Source: Nocardioides sp. zg-1228 (GTDB taxonomy: Bacteria; Actinomycetota; Actinomycetes; Propionibacteriales; Nocardioidaceae). Taken from it: a stretch of 64,000 bases of DNA. The stretch lies in assembly GCF_017086465.1 (NCBI RefSeq), contig NZ_CP070961.1, positions 2,790,001-2,854,000 of the forward strand. Direction: 5' to 3'. Of the stretch, positions 48,780-57,086 are shown piece after piece (position 1 is the stretch's first letter; each line of letters opens with the position of its first letter). Both the position numbers and the translations under genes were made by a program. The notes under the pieces were generated by a model, which saw only the letters and a program-made list of their open reading frames with translations, was not told the DNA's origin and made no database searches.

Positions 48780-49562
48780 TCAGCTGGTGGGCCCGACCAT
48801 CGCCTCGGCGATCTCGGCGAGGGTCTGGCCCTCGACCTTCTTGCCGTCGACCAGCACCGTCGGCGTGGACTTGATCCCGGCCTTCGACGCGGCCTCGCCG
48901 GCAGCGTCGACCCAGCCCTCGAAGGCCATGTCCTCGATGCCGGGACGCACGGCGTCCTCGTCGGCACCGGCCTCGACGGCCCACGCGACGAGCTGGTCGT
49001 CGTCGGGGAACGGGCCCGACTCCGAGGGCTGGTTGTCGTAGAGCAGGTCGTGGAAGGACTTGGCGACCTCGGGTCCGGACGTGTCGAGCACCACGGCGAG
49101 GGCGTTGGCCGCCTTCGGGGAGAAGTCGCTGATCCGCTCGAGGAACGGCAGCGCCCGGAACTCGACCTTGACCTCGCCGGCCTCGACGGCCTCGTCGAGC
49201 TGGTCGCCGACGGTCTGCTCGAGCTGGCCGCAGAAGGGGCACAGGAAGTCCTCGTAGACCACGATCGACTTCGGGGCGTCGTCCTCACCGAGGACCAGAC
49301 CGTAGTCGTCGCTCGCGCCAGCGGGAGCGGTGTCGGGCTTGTCGGAGCCGAGGTTGCTGATCAGGAAGTAGCCGCCCACGACGAGGACCAGCACACCGGC
49401 GATCAGCCCGAAGCGGGTGAGCTGCTCCTTGCGCTTGGCCTTCTTGCGTCGCTCCTCGGCCTGGGCACGGGCCCGCTCGGTCCGCGCCCGCCGCGCCTCC
49501 CGCTTGGCCGCGGTGGCGGCCTTCTCCTCAGCGGTCCTGTGCGTGGTCTTCTTCTGCGCCAT
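48780..49562 (-). CDS. DsbA-family thiol oxidoreductase, membrane-anchored
   Basis: Protein of 260 residues with a long basic N-terminal coiled region (about 10-50), one membrane helix (51-69) and an extracytoplasmic thioredoxin-fold domain with active site CPFC (108-111) and cis-proline loop KSTPTVLVDG. It should oxidise or isomerise disulfides in exported proteins. ATG 49562 is chosen over 49592 because GAAGGAAG precedes it by about 6 bases. The start overlaps the MauE-like gene by 35 bases, so the two form a coupled redox pair. Confidence 0.9.
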   Translation of the reverse strand: MAQKKTTHRTAEEKAATAAKREARRARTERARAQAEERRKKAKRKEQLTRFGLIAGVLVLVVGGYFLISNLGSDKPDTAPAGASDDYGLVLGEDDAPKSIVVYEDFLCPFCGQLEQTVGDQLDEAVEAGEVKVEFRALPFLERISDFSPKAANALAVVLDTSGPEVAKSFHDLLYDNQPSESGPFPDDDQLVAWAVEAGADEDAVRPGIEDMAFEGWVDAAGEAASKAGIKSTPTVLVDGKKVEGQTLAEIAEAMVGPTS

Positions 49563-50073
49563 CGAGGCTTCCTTCGTGGTCGGAGGTGTCATCGGTCGGG
49601 GGGTGGGTGCCGGGATCGGCGGTCGAGGCGAACAGCACGTTGTCGAGCGCCAGCCGGGACGCGGGGCGGACGACGAGCCACCCGCTCAGCGCCATCAGGA
49701 CGACGTCGCGGGCGATCTCGCGGGGGTACTTCGCAGCGGCGTCGGGGATCTCGCCCCCGCCGCCGAAGCAGCCGCAGTCGATCGACAGCCCGCGCGCCCA
49801 CGCGCTCGAGATCCCGATGATGAAGGCCAGGTAGAGCAGGGCGGAGACGACGGAGCTGCCGCGCACCAGCACGCCCAGGATCAGGCAGAGGCCGATGACC
49901 ACCTCGAGCACGGGCAGCAGGTGCCCGACGGCAGGGACGATCGCCTCGGGAAGCAGGTCGTAGGCCCGCACGGCGCGCACGCTCTCGGCGGGATAGGGCA
50001 GCTTGAGCGCCCCCGCCGCGACCCACACGCCTCCCGTCGCCAGGCGAGCGACGAGGCCGAACCAGTCCTTCAC
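49528..50073 (-). CDS. MauE/DoxX-like redox membrane protein
   Basis: Membrane protein of 181 residues with four hydrophobic helices (about 5-25, 47-70, 73-93 and 120-138). The cysteine pair in SIDCGCFGGGG (Cys100, Cys102) is the hallmark of MauE-type proteins, thought to pass electrons for disulfide chemistry. The start is GTG 50073 (MKDWFGLVARLATGGVWVAA). The C-terminus is acidic (HPPTDDTSDHEGSLDGAEED). It overlaps the DsbA gene by 35 bases and is 63 bases from divergent orn. Confidence 0.85.
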   Translation of the reverse strand: MKDWFGLVARLATGGVWVAAGALKLPYPAESVRAVRAYDLLPEAIVPAVGHLLPVLEVVIGLCLILGVLVRGSSVVSALLYLAFIIGISSAWARGLSIDCGCFGGGGEIPDAAAKYPREIARDVVLMALSGWLVVRPASRLALDNVLFASTADPGTHPPTDDTSDHEGSLDGAEEDHAQDR

Positions 50074-50136
50074 GGCCACGACCCTAGGAGGTGAGGCTGA
50101 GTCGTCCCTGAGAACCCCCCAGTAGGGTGACACGTC

Positions 50137-50781
50137 GTGAGCGACAGACTGGTGTGGATCGACTGCGAGATGACCGGCCTCGACCTGGGCGCCGACGCGC
50201 TCATCGAGGTCGCGGCCCTCGTCACGGACTTCGAGCTCAACGTGCTGGGCGAGGGCGTCGACGTCATCATCAAGCCCTCCCAGGAGGCCCTCGACCAGAT
50301 GGTGGAGTTCGTCCGCTCGATGCATGAGAAGTCCGGGCTGCTCGACGAGCTCGCCGCCGGGACCACGCTGGCCGACGCCGAGCAGGAGGTGCTCGCCTAC
50401 ATCAAGGAGCACTGCCCCGACGGGAGCCGGCCGCCGCTGGCCGGCAACACCGTGGCCACGGACCGCGCGTTCCTCGCCCGCGACATGCCCGGCCTCGAGT
50501 CGTTCCTCCACTACCGCATCGTCGACGTCTCCTCGATCAAGGAGCTCTCGCGCCGCTGGTATCCCCGGGCCTACTTCGCGGCCCCGACCAAGCGCGGCAA
50601 CCATCGCGCGCTCGCCGACATCCAGGAGAGCATCGAGGAGCTGCGCTACTACCGCGAGGCCGTCTTCGTGCCCCCGCCCGGCCCCGACAGCGCGAGCGCC
50701 CGGGAGATCGCGGCCCGTCACGGCGGCCAGCTCACCGGCCTCGGCCCGGACGCGGACGCCGATTCCGGCTCCACGGACTGA
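50137..50781 (+). CDS. orn: Oligoribonuclease
   Basis: 3'-5' exonuclease of the DEDDh class that degrades di- to pentaribonucleotides, including the c-di-GMP product pGpG. The 214-residue protein has [11 protein letters not shown] (Asp9, Glu11), the [16 protein letters not shown] segment and [20 protein letters not shown] with the catalytic His and Asp. The start is GTG 50137. A C-terminal extension ([17 protein letters not shown]) beyond the core is common in actinobacteria. It is followed by tRNA-His. Confidence 0.96.
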   Translation: MSDRLVWIDCEMTGLDLGADALIEVAALVTDFELNVLGEGVDVIIKPSQEALDQMVEFVRSMHEKSGLLDELAAGTTLADAEQEVLAYIKEHCPDGSRPPLAGNTVATDRAFLARDMPGLESFLHYRIVDVSSIKELSRRWYPRAYFAAPTKRGNHRALADIQESIEELRYYREAVFVPPPGPDSASAREIAARHGGQLTGLGPDADADSGSTD

Positions 50782-50826
50782 GTGCCCTACACTTCTCGTC
50801 GTCCACAGCGCGAGCTGAGGGGCATG

Positions 50827-50902
50827 GTGGGTATAGCTCAGCTGGTAGAGCGCCGCCTTGTGGTGGCGGATGTCGCGGGTTCAAGTCCCGTTACTCACCC
50901 CA
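50827..50902 (+). tRNA. tRNA-His (anticodon GTG)
   Basis: Acceptor GTGGGTA pairs with TACTCAC, with an extra G at 50826 that can serve as the G-1 base. The anticodon stem CCGCC/GGCGG encloses TTGTGGT, anticodon GTG. The T loop is GTTCAAGTC and CCA is encoded (50900-50902). Confidence 0.95.
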
Positions 50903-50906
50903 TGCA

Positions 50907-50944
50907 GATCGAGCCCCCGACCGGATCCGGTCGGGGGCTCGATC
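50907..50944 (+). terminator. Perfect 38-bp palindromic terminator after tRNA-His
   Basis: GATCGAGCCCCCGACC and GGTCGGGGGCTCGATC form a 16-bp perfect stem around GGATCC, which is itself palindromic. It lies 4 bases after the tRNA and can also terminate the convergent MerR-PP2C gene. Confidence 0.85.
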
Positions 50945-50963
50945 GTCGTACGGGGCGGCCCGC

Positions 50964-52046
50964 TCAGACCTCCACCACGACGACGGCGTAGTTGTCCGGC
51001 GCCCCGGCGGCCAGGACGGCCGCCTCCACCGACGCCGCCACCTCGTCGGGCTCCCCCGGTGCGGTCAGGAGCTCGGCCAGCAGTCGCGGCTCGAGCACCG
51101 CGTGGACGCCGTCGGTGGTGAGCACCAGCCGCTCCCCCGGGGCGACCGGGCGCACGGACAGGTCGGGCGCGGTCGGCGTGCCGTGCCCCAGGGCGCGGTT
51201 GAGGACGGCCGGCGACGGCTGGTCGCCGGCCTCCTCCGGCCTGAGGCGTCCCTGGTCGAGCATCGACTGCACGACGGTGTGGTCGTGGGTGAGCCGGACG
51301 AGTCCCTCCCCGCCGACGGCGTACGCGCGCGAGTCGCCGACGTGGGCGACCAGCGCCCGGTCGCCGACGAGCAGCAGCGCCGTCAGGGTGGTGCCGCTGC
51401 CCGGCGCGCCGTCGTCGGCGCGGCGGGCCACGGCGTCGGCGGCGGTGCGGACCGCCGCGTCCAGGGCCCCGAGCGGGTCGGGGCCGGCGGGCGCGGCGTC
51501 CAGGGCGGCCAGGGCGTCGAGGGCGACCCCTGCCGCGCCGTCGGCGTCGCCGAAGCCGTCGGCCACGGCGAAGAGCCGCTGCCCCGCGACCTGCGCCGCG
51601 AGCCGGTGGGTGCGGGGATGGACCTCGTCGAGCTGCGCGTCGCGCGCGCCGCGCCCGGCGCGGTGGGCGGACCTCGGGATCCGCGTGGTGGTCTCGGTCG
51701 TGTCGGTCATGGCGTGACGTCCTCTCATCTGGGCGAGGAGCGACGCGACGATGCTGCGGGCCGACGCGGTGTCCGCCTCGACCTGCCGCCAGTAGGACAA
51801 CAGCTCGGCCGCCGCCACCTCGGGCGTGGTCGCACCGGCGACCGCCGCGATGGTGCGCAACGGCACCCCGGCCACCCGCAGGCGGGCGACCAGGCGCGCG
51901 TGGTCCACCTGGTCGGCGGTGTAGCGGCGGTAGCCCGTGCGGTCGTCGACCTCGGCCGGCGTGACCAGCTCGAGCTCGTCGTAGAGGCGCAGCGCCTTGG
52001 CGCTGAGCCCGGTCTCCCGAGCGAACTCGCCGATGGACAGCATCAT
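50964..52046 (-). CDS. MerR-type HTH fused to PP2C-type Ser/Thr phosphatase
   Basis: A single frame of 360 residues. Residues 1-112 are a MerR-like regulator: MLSIGEFARETGLSAKALRL, then LVTPAEVDDRTGYRRYTADQ and LVARLRVAGVPLRTIAAVAG. From about residue 113 a PPM/PP2C domain follows, with AVADGFGDADGAAG, LVAHVGDSRAY, LVLTTDGVHAV and the terminal PDNYAVVVVEV; metal aspartates in ADG, TDG and PDN are present, while the first N-terminal Asp motif is unclear. The start at 52046 has GGAGAGGAACG upstream. A GAGAGGACG sequence 9 bases before an internal ATG (51711) could allow a free phosphatase. This is the only PP2C in the window. Confidence 0.85.
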   Translation of the reverse strand: MMLSIGEFARETGLSAKALRLYDELELVTPAEVDDRTGYRRYTADQVDHARLVARLRVAGVPLRTIAAVAGATTPEVAAAELLSYWRQVEADTASARSIVASLLAQMRGRHAMTDTTETTTRIPRSAHRAGRGARDAQLDEVHPRTHRLAAQVAGQRLFAVADGFGDADGAAGVALDALAALDAAPAGPDPLGALDAAVRTAADAVARRADDGAPGSGTTLTALLLVGDRALVAHVGDSRAYAVGGEGLVRLTHDHTVVQSMLDQGRLRPEEAGDQPSPAVLNRALGHGTPTAPDLSVRPVAPGERLVLTTDGVHAVLEPRLLAELLTAPGEPDEVAASVEAAVLAAGAPDNYAVVVVEV

Positions 52047-52114
52047 CGTTCCTCTCCTGCCGGCGACCCTGCGCCGCCGGCTGCCCGAGCGTGTGCCCTG
52101 CCCCTGCGGCAAGG

Positions 52115-53227
52115 TCAAGCGCGACGTTGCGGGATCCGCAGCGGCAGCGGCGGTCCGCCGATCGGGTTCGCCTCCGCGACCTGGTCCATGGCGTCGACGA
52201 TGTTGCGCAGGTTGATGATGAGCGCGCCGTAGACGGGCCACTCGGGCGAGCGCTCGGTGGAGCGCAGCTTCTCGGTGAACTCCACGAGCCGGCGGCGCAC
52301 GTCGAGCAGCGCCGCGGGGTCGGCGGAGCTGGTCGCCCGGCCGGCGTCGCCGAGCATGGAGATCCAGGGGACGGCGAAGGAGTCCCCCCACGTCTCGCGG
52401 TGGGCCCGCTGGCCGCCGAGGGTGCGCGCCAGGCTCCGGGTCTCGGCCACCGCCTGCTCCATGCGGCGCAGCAGCTCGTGCCACTCCTCCGGGTTCCTCA
52501 TCGGGCGCGCCGAGCGGCGCGGGTTCATCCGGGCGCTCTCCTCGGCCTGCCGCACCAGCGCCCAGGCCTGGTCGAGGTCGGCGTCGATGTCGCGGGTGCG
52601 GTCGACCCAGCCCGTGACGTCCTCGTCCTGGCACCCGTCGCCCAGACCGCCCGCCATGTCGACGAGCAGCTCACCGATGCTCTCGTCGACGCGCTCGAGC
52701 GCCTTGGCCGCGGTGTGCCGGCGCAGGGGCGGCCAGACGAGGACGTTGACCAGCAGGCCGACACCCACCCCGATCGCGGTGTCGAGCAGGCGCGCGACGA
52801 GCATCGCGTCGTCATCGAAGCCGGTGGTGAGCACCACGAGGCCCGTCGTCGCGATGGTGGTGGCCTCGGCGCCCAGCCACGGGACGGCCCCCAGCACGAG
52901 TGCGACGACCAGCAGCAGGGTGACGGCCCAGGTGCTCAGCCCCAACGCCTCGCCCACCAGCGTCGCGAGCAGCACGGCGACGACGGTGGCCGCCACCTGC
53001 TGCATCCCCTTCGAGAACGTGCGGTAGACGGTGGCGTGGACGACGAGCAGCGCGGACCAGGGCGCCAGGAACGGCTGGGGCAGGTCGAGGACGCTCGCCG
53101 CGATGACCCAGGCGGCGACCGCCGCCAGCACGGTCTTGAACAGCTGCAGGACGTCGTTCCACCAGATCGGGTCAGCGAGCCGGTCGTCGACGCGCTCCCT
53201 CCACCTCGTCCTCCGCTTCTCCCTCAC
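52115..53227 (-). CDS. FUSC / aromatic acid exporter family protein
   Basis: Membrane protein of 370 residues. Six hydrophobic helices fill about residues 25-165, including LQLFKTVLAAVAAWVIAASV and GLVVLTTGFDDDAMLVARLL; the rest is a long helical cytoplasmic domain (ALERVDESIGELLVDMAGGL and later WHELLRRMEQAVAETRSLAR). This matches the FUSC/YccS-type exporter pattern, half-size. The substrate is unknown. It is 68 bases upstream of the MerR-PP2C gene on the same strand. Confidence 0.85.
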   Translation of the reverse strand: MREKRRTRWRERVDDRLADPIWWNDVLQLFKTVLAAVAAWVIAASVLDLPQPFLAPWSALLVVHATVYRTFSKGMQQVAATVVAVLLATLVGEALGLSTWAVTLLLVVALVLGAVPWLGAEATTIATTGLVVLTTGFDDDAMLVARLLDTAIGVGVGLLVNVLVWPPLRRHTAAKALERVDESIGELLVDMAGGLGDGCQDEDVTGWVDRTRDIDADLDQAWALVRQAEESARMNPRRSARPMRNPEEWHELLRRMEQAVAETRSLARTLGGQRAHRETWGDSFAVPWISMLGDAGRATSSADPAALLDVRRRLVEFTEKLRSTERSPEWPVYGALIINLRNIVDAMDQVAEANPIGGPPLPLRIPQRRA

Positions 53228-53300
53228 CGACGCTCCTCTCCTCGGCGGACGACCCTACGACTCCCGCCGAGGCGCGGTGTCGCGACCAGCCGCGAGTGCG

Positions 53301-53317
53301 TACCACCCGGGGGGGTA
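53301..53317 (+). promoter_or_regulatory. CsoR/CstR-like operator upstream of the rhodanese gene
   Basis: TACCACCCGGGGGGGTA is a near-perfect GC-tract palindrome bounded by TACC and GGTA, the form used by CsoR-family repressors (CsoR for copper, CstR for persulfide). It lies 72 bases before the rhodanese ATG. CstR commonly controls rhodaneses. No CsoR-family gene is in the window, so the repressor would act from elsewhere. Confidence 0.55.
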
Positions 53318-53388
53318 TCTCTCGGTTTCGGTGCGCCTGTCCCACGGCGATAAAATCGGCGGTGGACGAAGCACCCTGAGAGGACCGC

Positions 53389-53706
53389 ATGTCGCACCGC
53401 ACGCCCGAGATCACCGTCGAGGAGTACGCCGCCGAGCGCGACAGCGGCGTCACCGTGGACGTCCGTGAGACGAGCGAGTACGTCGAGGGCCACGTGCCGG
53501 GGGCGCTCTCCGTGCCCATGGGCCAGCTCCCGTCCCGCCTCGGCGAGCTCGACCGTGGCGCCCGCGTGCACGTGATCTGCGCCTCGGGCAACCGGTCGAA
53601 GGCGATGACCGACCTGCTGGTGGCCAGCGGCTTCGACGCGGTGTCGGTGGCCGGCGGGACCAAGGGCTGGCTGGCGTCCGGGCGCGAGGTCGTGGTGGAG
53701 AAGTGA
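53389..53706 (+). CDS. Rhodanese-like sulfurtransferase
   Basis: Single-domain rhodanese of 105 residues. The active-site loop is CASGNRSKAM with Cys64, and DVRETSEYVEGHVPGA and GGTKGWLASG are typical of the fold. Such small cytoplasmic rhodaneses move sulfane sulfur. The ATG at 53389 follows AGAGGACC. A CsoR/CstR-type palindrome upstream and the tiny zinc-ribbon gene 56 bases downstream suggest a small sulfur or metal-response unit. Confidence 0.93.
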   Translation: MSHRTPEITVEEYAAERDSGVTVDVRETSEYVEGHVPGALSVPMGQLPSRLGELDRGARVHVICASGNRSKAMTDLLVASGFDAVSVAGGTKGWLASGREVVVEK

Positions 53707-53762
53707 CGGCGTTCCCCGCCCTCGTCTGACCCACCCATCCCTCACCGAGGAAGAGGTACGAC

Positions 53763-53945
53763 ATGTGTCGAGCAGTCCGCTGCAAGACCTGCGGCAAGAC
53801 CACGTGGGCCGGCTGCGGCCAGCACATCGGTCAGGTCAGGGCCGGCGTCCCCGCCGGCCAGTGGTGCAACGGCCAGCACACCGCGGAGGAGAAGGCCGCC
53901 GCGGGGGCGGGCAAGGGGTTCCTCTCACGGCTCCTCGGCCGCTGA
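53763..53945 (+). CDS. Small zinc-ribbon-like protein of 60 residues
   Basis: The N-terminus MCRAVRCKTCGKTTWAGCGQ carries CxxxxCxxC plus a fourth cysteine, and a further Cys lies in QWCNGQH, so a metal site is likely. The C-terminus is basic and Gly/Ala rich (AGAGKGFLSRLLGR). ATG 53763 follows GAGGAAGAGG. I recall widespread short homologues of this type with no assigned function. It follows the rhodanese by 56 bases and ends 2 bases from the convergent USP stop. Confidence 0.85.
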   Translation: MCRAVRCKTCGKTTWAGCGQHIGQVRAGVPAGQWCNGQHTAEEKAAAGAGKGFLSRLLGR

Positions 53946-53947
53946 CC

Positions 53948-54847
53948 TCACGGGTGGTAGGCCGCCGGGTGGGATCGCGGGGTCGCGAGCAGCACCGGGC
54001 AACCGGACTCCCGGAGCACCGCGCGCGCGATCGGTCCGACGTGCGACCCGATCGGCACGAGCGGGTCGTGGCGACCGATGACCAGCAGCTCGGCGTCGAG
54101 TGAGGCCCGCACCAGGCAGTCGGCCGCGCGGCCCTGCTCGATGCGCACCTCCGCGTCGGTCGCCGCGGAGAGGTCGCCGACACGGTCCAGCGCGGACAGC
54201 ACCTCGGCCCGTACGGAGTCCGACCAGCGCCCGACCTCCTCGGCCCTGGTGACCCCCTCGTAGGGGCGCGGCAGGGACCACGCGTGGACGACCCGCAGCT
54301 GCGCGCCGCGCGCGTGCGCCTCGGCCAGGGCCGCGCGCAGCACCTCGTCGGAGCGCTCGGGCACGTCGACTCCCGCGACCACGACGCGCTGCGCCCCGTC
54401 GGGACGCCACCCGCTCGGCACGGCCACGACCGGCACCCGCAGGTGCGCGGCGACGCCGCCGGCGACCGTGCGGTTGACGATCCGCGAGAGCCGCGACAGG
54501 TGCCGGTGCTCCAGCACGACCATCCGCGCCGACCGTCCGGCCTCGACCAGCGAGCCGACCGCCGTGCCACGGACCAGCTCGTGGGTCACGGGCACCGCTC
54601 CGTCGACCAGGCCCTCGGCCCGCTTCACGGCGTCGGCGAGGTGCTCGACGCCCCAGGCCTGGAGATCGGCGGCGACCAGCCAGGCCTCCGGACCGGCCGG
54701 CGCCAGGTCGAGGGCGTGCAACAGGTGCAGCCCGCACCCTGCGCGTACGGCCTCGGCGGCCGCGAACGCCAGCGCGGACTCCACGTCCTCGGGCCCGACC
54801 CCCACCACGATCCTGGGTCCGCGGGTGGCGGTGAGCTGCTCGGTCAT
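53948..54847 (-). CDS. Tandem universal stress protein
   Basis: Protein of 299 residues with two USP folds. Domain 1 starts PRIVVGVGPEDVESALAFAA and domain 2 RVVVAGVDVPERSDEVLRAA; the second keeps an ATP-type GSHVGPIARAVLRESGCPVLL loop, while the first reads RIVNRTVAGGVAAHLRVPVV. ATG 54847 has GAGGAGG at 5 bases, which fixes the start. Tandem USPs in actinobacteria often answer hypoxia or stationary phase. Inverted repeats lie upstream at 54899-54920. Confidence 0.92.
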   Translation of the reverse strand: MTEQLTATRGPRIVVGVGPEDVESALAFAAAEAVRAGCGLHLLHALDLAPAGPEAWLVAADLQAWGVEHLADAVKRAEGLVDGAVPVTHELVRGTAVGSLVEAGRSARMVVLEHRHLSRLSRIVNRTVAGGVAAHLRVPVVAVPSGWRPDGAQRVVVAGVDVPERSDEVLRAALAEAHARGAQLRVVHAWSLPRPYEGVTRAEEVGRWSDSVRAEVLSALDRVGDLSAATDAEVRIEQGRAADCLVRASLDAELLVIGRHDPLVPIGSHVGPIARAVLRESGCPVLLATPRSHPAAYHP

Positions 54848-54898
54848 GACGTCCTCCTCGACTGGTGCTGTGCCTCCACTCTTCGCCGCGCGGGACGC

Positions 54899-54920
54899 GG
54901 GACGAAGGGTCCTTGGACCC
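54899..54920 (-). promoter_or_regulatory. Overlapping inverted repeats upstream of the USP gene
   Basis: GGGTCCTTGGACCC (54907-54920) is an inverted repeat GGGTCC-TT-GGACCC, and overlaps GGGACGAAGGGTCC (54899-54912). Both resemble GGGAC-N4-GTCCC DosR/DevR boxes but with imperfect spacing or half-sites. The position, 52-73 bases before the start codon, suits an operator. The regulator is a guess. Confidence 0.35.
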
Positions 54921-55010
54921 CACCCCGGCGGCGAAGGGCCTTGCTGCTGGCGCCCCGCGGCGGGCACGGCCGGCCGCCGGTCGGAGCGCCCGGGGGACTA
55001 CGTTGGTGCG

Positions 55011-56579
55011 GTGGACCAGGGCACCGGCAGCTATGACGTCGTGGTCGTCGGCGGCGGGCACAACGCCCTCGTCAGCGCCGCCTACCTCGCCCGCGCCGGC
55101 CTCTCGGTGGTCGTGCTGGAGCGGCTCGGGCACATCGGCGGCGCCGCCGTGTCGGTCGAGCCGTTCGCCGGTCACCCGGCCCGGCTCTCCCGGTACTCCT
55201 ACCTGGTGAGCCTGATGCCGCAGCAGCTGATGGCCGACCTCGACCTCGACGTCCGGCTCGCCTCGCGCACCACGGCGTCGTACACGCCCTGGACGCGCGC
55301 GGGCCGCGACGGTGGGCTCCTCGTCGAGCGACCCGAGGGCGAGGCGACGCGCGCGTCGTTCCGCGAGCTCACGGGCGGCGACGACGAGTACGCCGCCTGG
55401 CAGGCCTTCTACGACGAGGTGGGCCGGCTCGCCGGCGTCGTCGCGCCGACCCTGATGCAGCCGCTGCCGCTCGAGCGCGAGCTGCGCGACCGGGTCGACG
55501 AGCGCACCTGGGCCGACGTCGTCGAGGAGCCGCTCGGGCGCGCGATCACCCGGCGCTTCGCCGACGACACGGTGCGCGGGGTGGTCGCCACCGACGCGCT
55601 GATCGGCACGTTCGCGTCGATGGACGACCCCTCCCTCGTGCAGAACCGGTGCTTCCTCTACCACCTCATCGGCAACGGCACGGGCGAGTGGCGGGTGCCG
55701 ATCGGCGGGATGGGCGCGGTGACCGACGCCCTCGCCCGGGCGGCCGTCGAGGCCGGTGCCGAGATCGTGACCGGGGCCGGCGTCAGCTCCATCACCCCCG
55801 GCGCGGACGGCGCCGAGGTCACCTGGCACGACGGGGAGCGCGAGCACGCGGTGACCGGTCGGCGGGTGCTGTCCGGGGTCGCGCCCTGGGTGCTGCGGAT
55901 CCTGCTCGGCGAGGGCGAGGACGCCGAGACCAAGCCGTCGGGCTCTCAGCTCAAGATCAACGTCCTGCTCGACCGGCTGCCCGCCCTCAGGTCGGGCGTC
56001 GACCCGGCCGTCGCGTTCGCCGGCACGCTGCACCTCGCCGAGGACTACTCGCTCCTCGAGCAGGGGTACGCCGCCGCGGCCGGCGGCTCGGTGCCCGACC
56101 CGCTGCCGGGCGAGGTCTACTGCCACAGCCTCACCGACCCCTCGATCCTCGGCGACCGGGCCGGCTCGGCGCACACCCTGACCTACTTCGGCCTGCACAC
56201 CCCCGACGGGCTCTTCGACGCCGATCCCGGCGCCCGCGACGTCGCCGTCCAGCGGGCCCTCGCCTCGATCGACGCGGTGCTGGCCGAGCCGCTCGCCGAC
56301 TGCATCGCCACGGACGCCGACGGCCGGCCGTGCGTGGAGGCGAAGGTGCCCCAGGACGTCGAGCAGGACCTCGCCATGCCGGGCGGGCACATCTTCCACG
56401 GCGACCTGGAGTGGCCCTGGGCACCCAACCGCTCCCGCCTCGACACGCCGGCCCGGCAGTGGGGCGTACAGACCGAGCACGACACCGTCCTGCTGTGCGG
56501 CTCCGGCGCGCGACGCGGCGGAGCGGTGTCGGGCCTGGGCGGGCACAACGCCGCTCAAGCGGTCCTGGCCGAGGTCTGA
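55011..56579 (+). CDS. Phytoene desaturase-like NAD(P)/FAD-dependent oxidoreductase
   Basis: Flavoprotein of 522 residues in the CrtI/amine oxidase-like superfamily. The dinucleotide fold is DVVVVGGGHNALVSAAYLAR with ERLGHIGGAAVS, and the C-terminal FAD contact is LLCGSGARRGGAVSGLGGHN. The start is GTG 55011, 163 bases from the divergent USP. No other carotenoid genes are nearby, so carotenoid desaturation is not supported; the substrate is unknown. Confidence 0.88.
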   Translation: MDQGTGSYDVVVVGGGHNALVSAAYLARAGLSVVVLERLGHIGGAAVSVEPFAGHPARLSRYSYLVSLMPQQLMADLDLDVRLASRTTASYTPWTRAGRDGGLLVERPEGEATRASFRELTGGDDEYAAWQAFYDEVGRLAGVVAPTLMQPLPLERELRDRVDERTWADVVEEPLGRAITRRFADDTVRGVVATDALIGTFASMDDPSLVQNRCFLYHLIGNGTGEWRVPIGGMGAVTDALARAAVEAGAEIVTGAGVSSITPGADGAEVTWHDGEREHAVTGRRVLSGVAPWVLRILLGEGEDAETKPSGSQLKINVLLDRLPALRSGVDPAVAFAGTLHLAEDYSLLEQGYAAAAGGSVPDPLPGEVYCHSLTDPSILGDRAGSAHTLTYFGLHTPDGLFDADPGARDVAVQRALASIDAVLAEPLADCIATDADGRPCVEAKVPQDVEQDLAMPGGHIFHGDLEWPWAPNRSRLDTPARQWGVQTEHDTVLLCGSGARRGGAVSGLGGHNAAQAVLAEV

Positions 56580-56638
56580 GCCACCTCGATTTCGCGTGCC
56601 GATGGCCACGGGGTAGAGTTCTACTCGCTTCACCGCGC

Positions 56639-56711
<73 letters not shown>

Positions 56712-56720
56712 CCGAACACA

Positions 56721-56758
56721 GCAGAGGCCCTTCCGGAGAGATCCGGAAGGGCCTCTGC
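56721..56758 (+). terminator. Terminator after tRNA-Lys
   Basis: GCAGAGGCCCTTCCGG and its exact complement form a 16-bp stem with an AGAGAT loop, 9 bases after the tRNA. Confidence 0.9.
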
Positions 56759-57086
56759 CGTTCTGCGTCGCGAGCTCTTCGTGCACCTGCTCGCCCGTTG
56801 GCACGGGAGGGTGCGCCGTCACCGGTCCCGCGCGGCCGCTGTTCGGCGGACGCAGCCAGGTCGGGACCTTCGGGCGCCCAGGTCGGGACCTTGTGCTTGT
56901 GGGTGCAACTCGTCGGCCCGTCAGAGTGGGGGATGCGAACGGCAGCCGCCTCCGCAGCCCCGTCGATCCGCCGGGGACGCGGCCGTCCGTTCCGCCGACT
57001 CGGCAACGACACCGGCGGACCCGGGGCGACAGTCCGGCGCAACCGCTTCCCACCCGGGAGCCGCCGGCAGCGAGAGCGAGGCGCAG
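56759..57086. other. Gene-free stretch between the tRNA-Lys terminator and the DsbA/VKOR operon
   Basis: About 330 bases with no supportable coding region. The frame of the downstream dsbA-like gene stays open through it, but the residues are low-complexity Arg/Pro. The only structure I see is a pair of AGGTCGGGACCTT repeats (56858 and 56880). It should contain the promoter of the DsbA/VKOR operon. Confidence 0.65.
56858..56892. promoter_or_regulatory. Two AGGTC-GG-GACCT inverted repeats 22 bp apart
   Basis: AGGTCGGGACCTT occurs at 56858-56870 and again at 56880-56892. Each is a 5-bp inverted repeat with a 2-base centre, and the 22-base offset is about two helical turns. This is what a dimeric repressor pair would use. 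It lies about 195 bases before the dsbA-like start. Confidence 0.4.
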
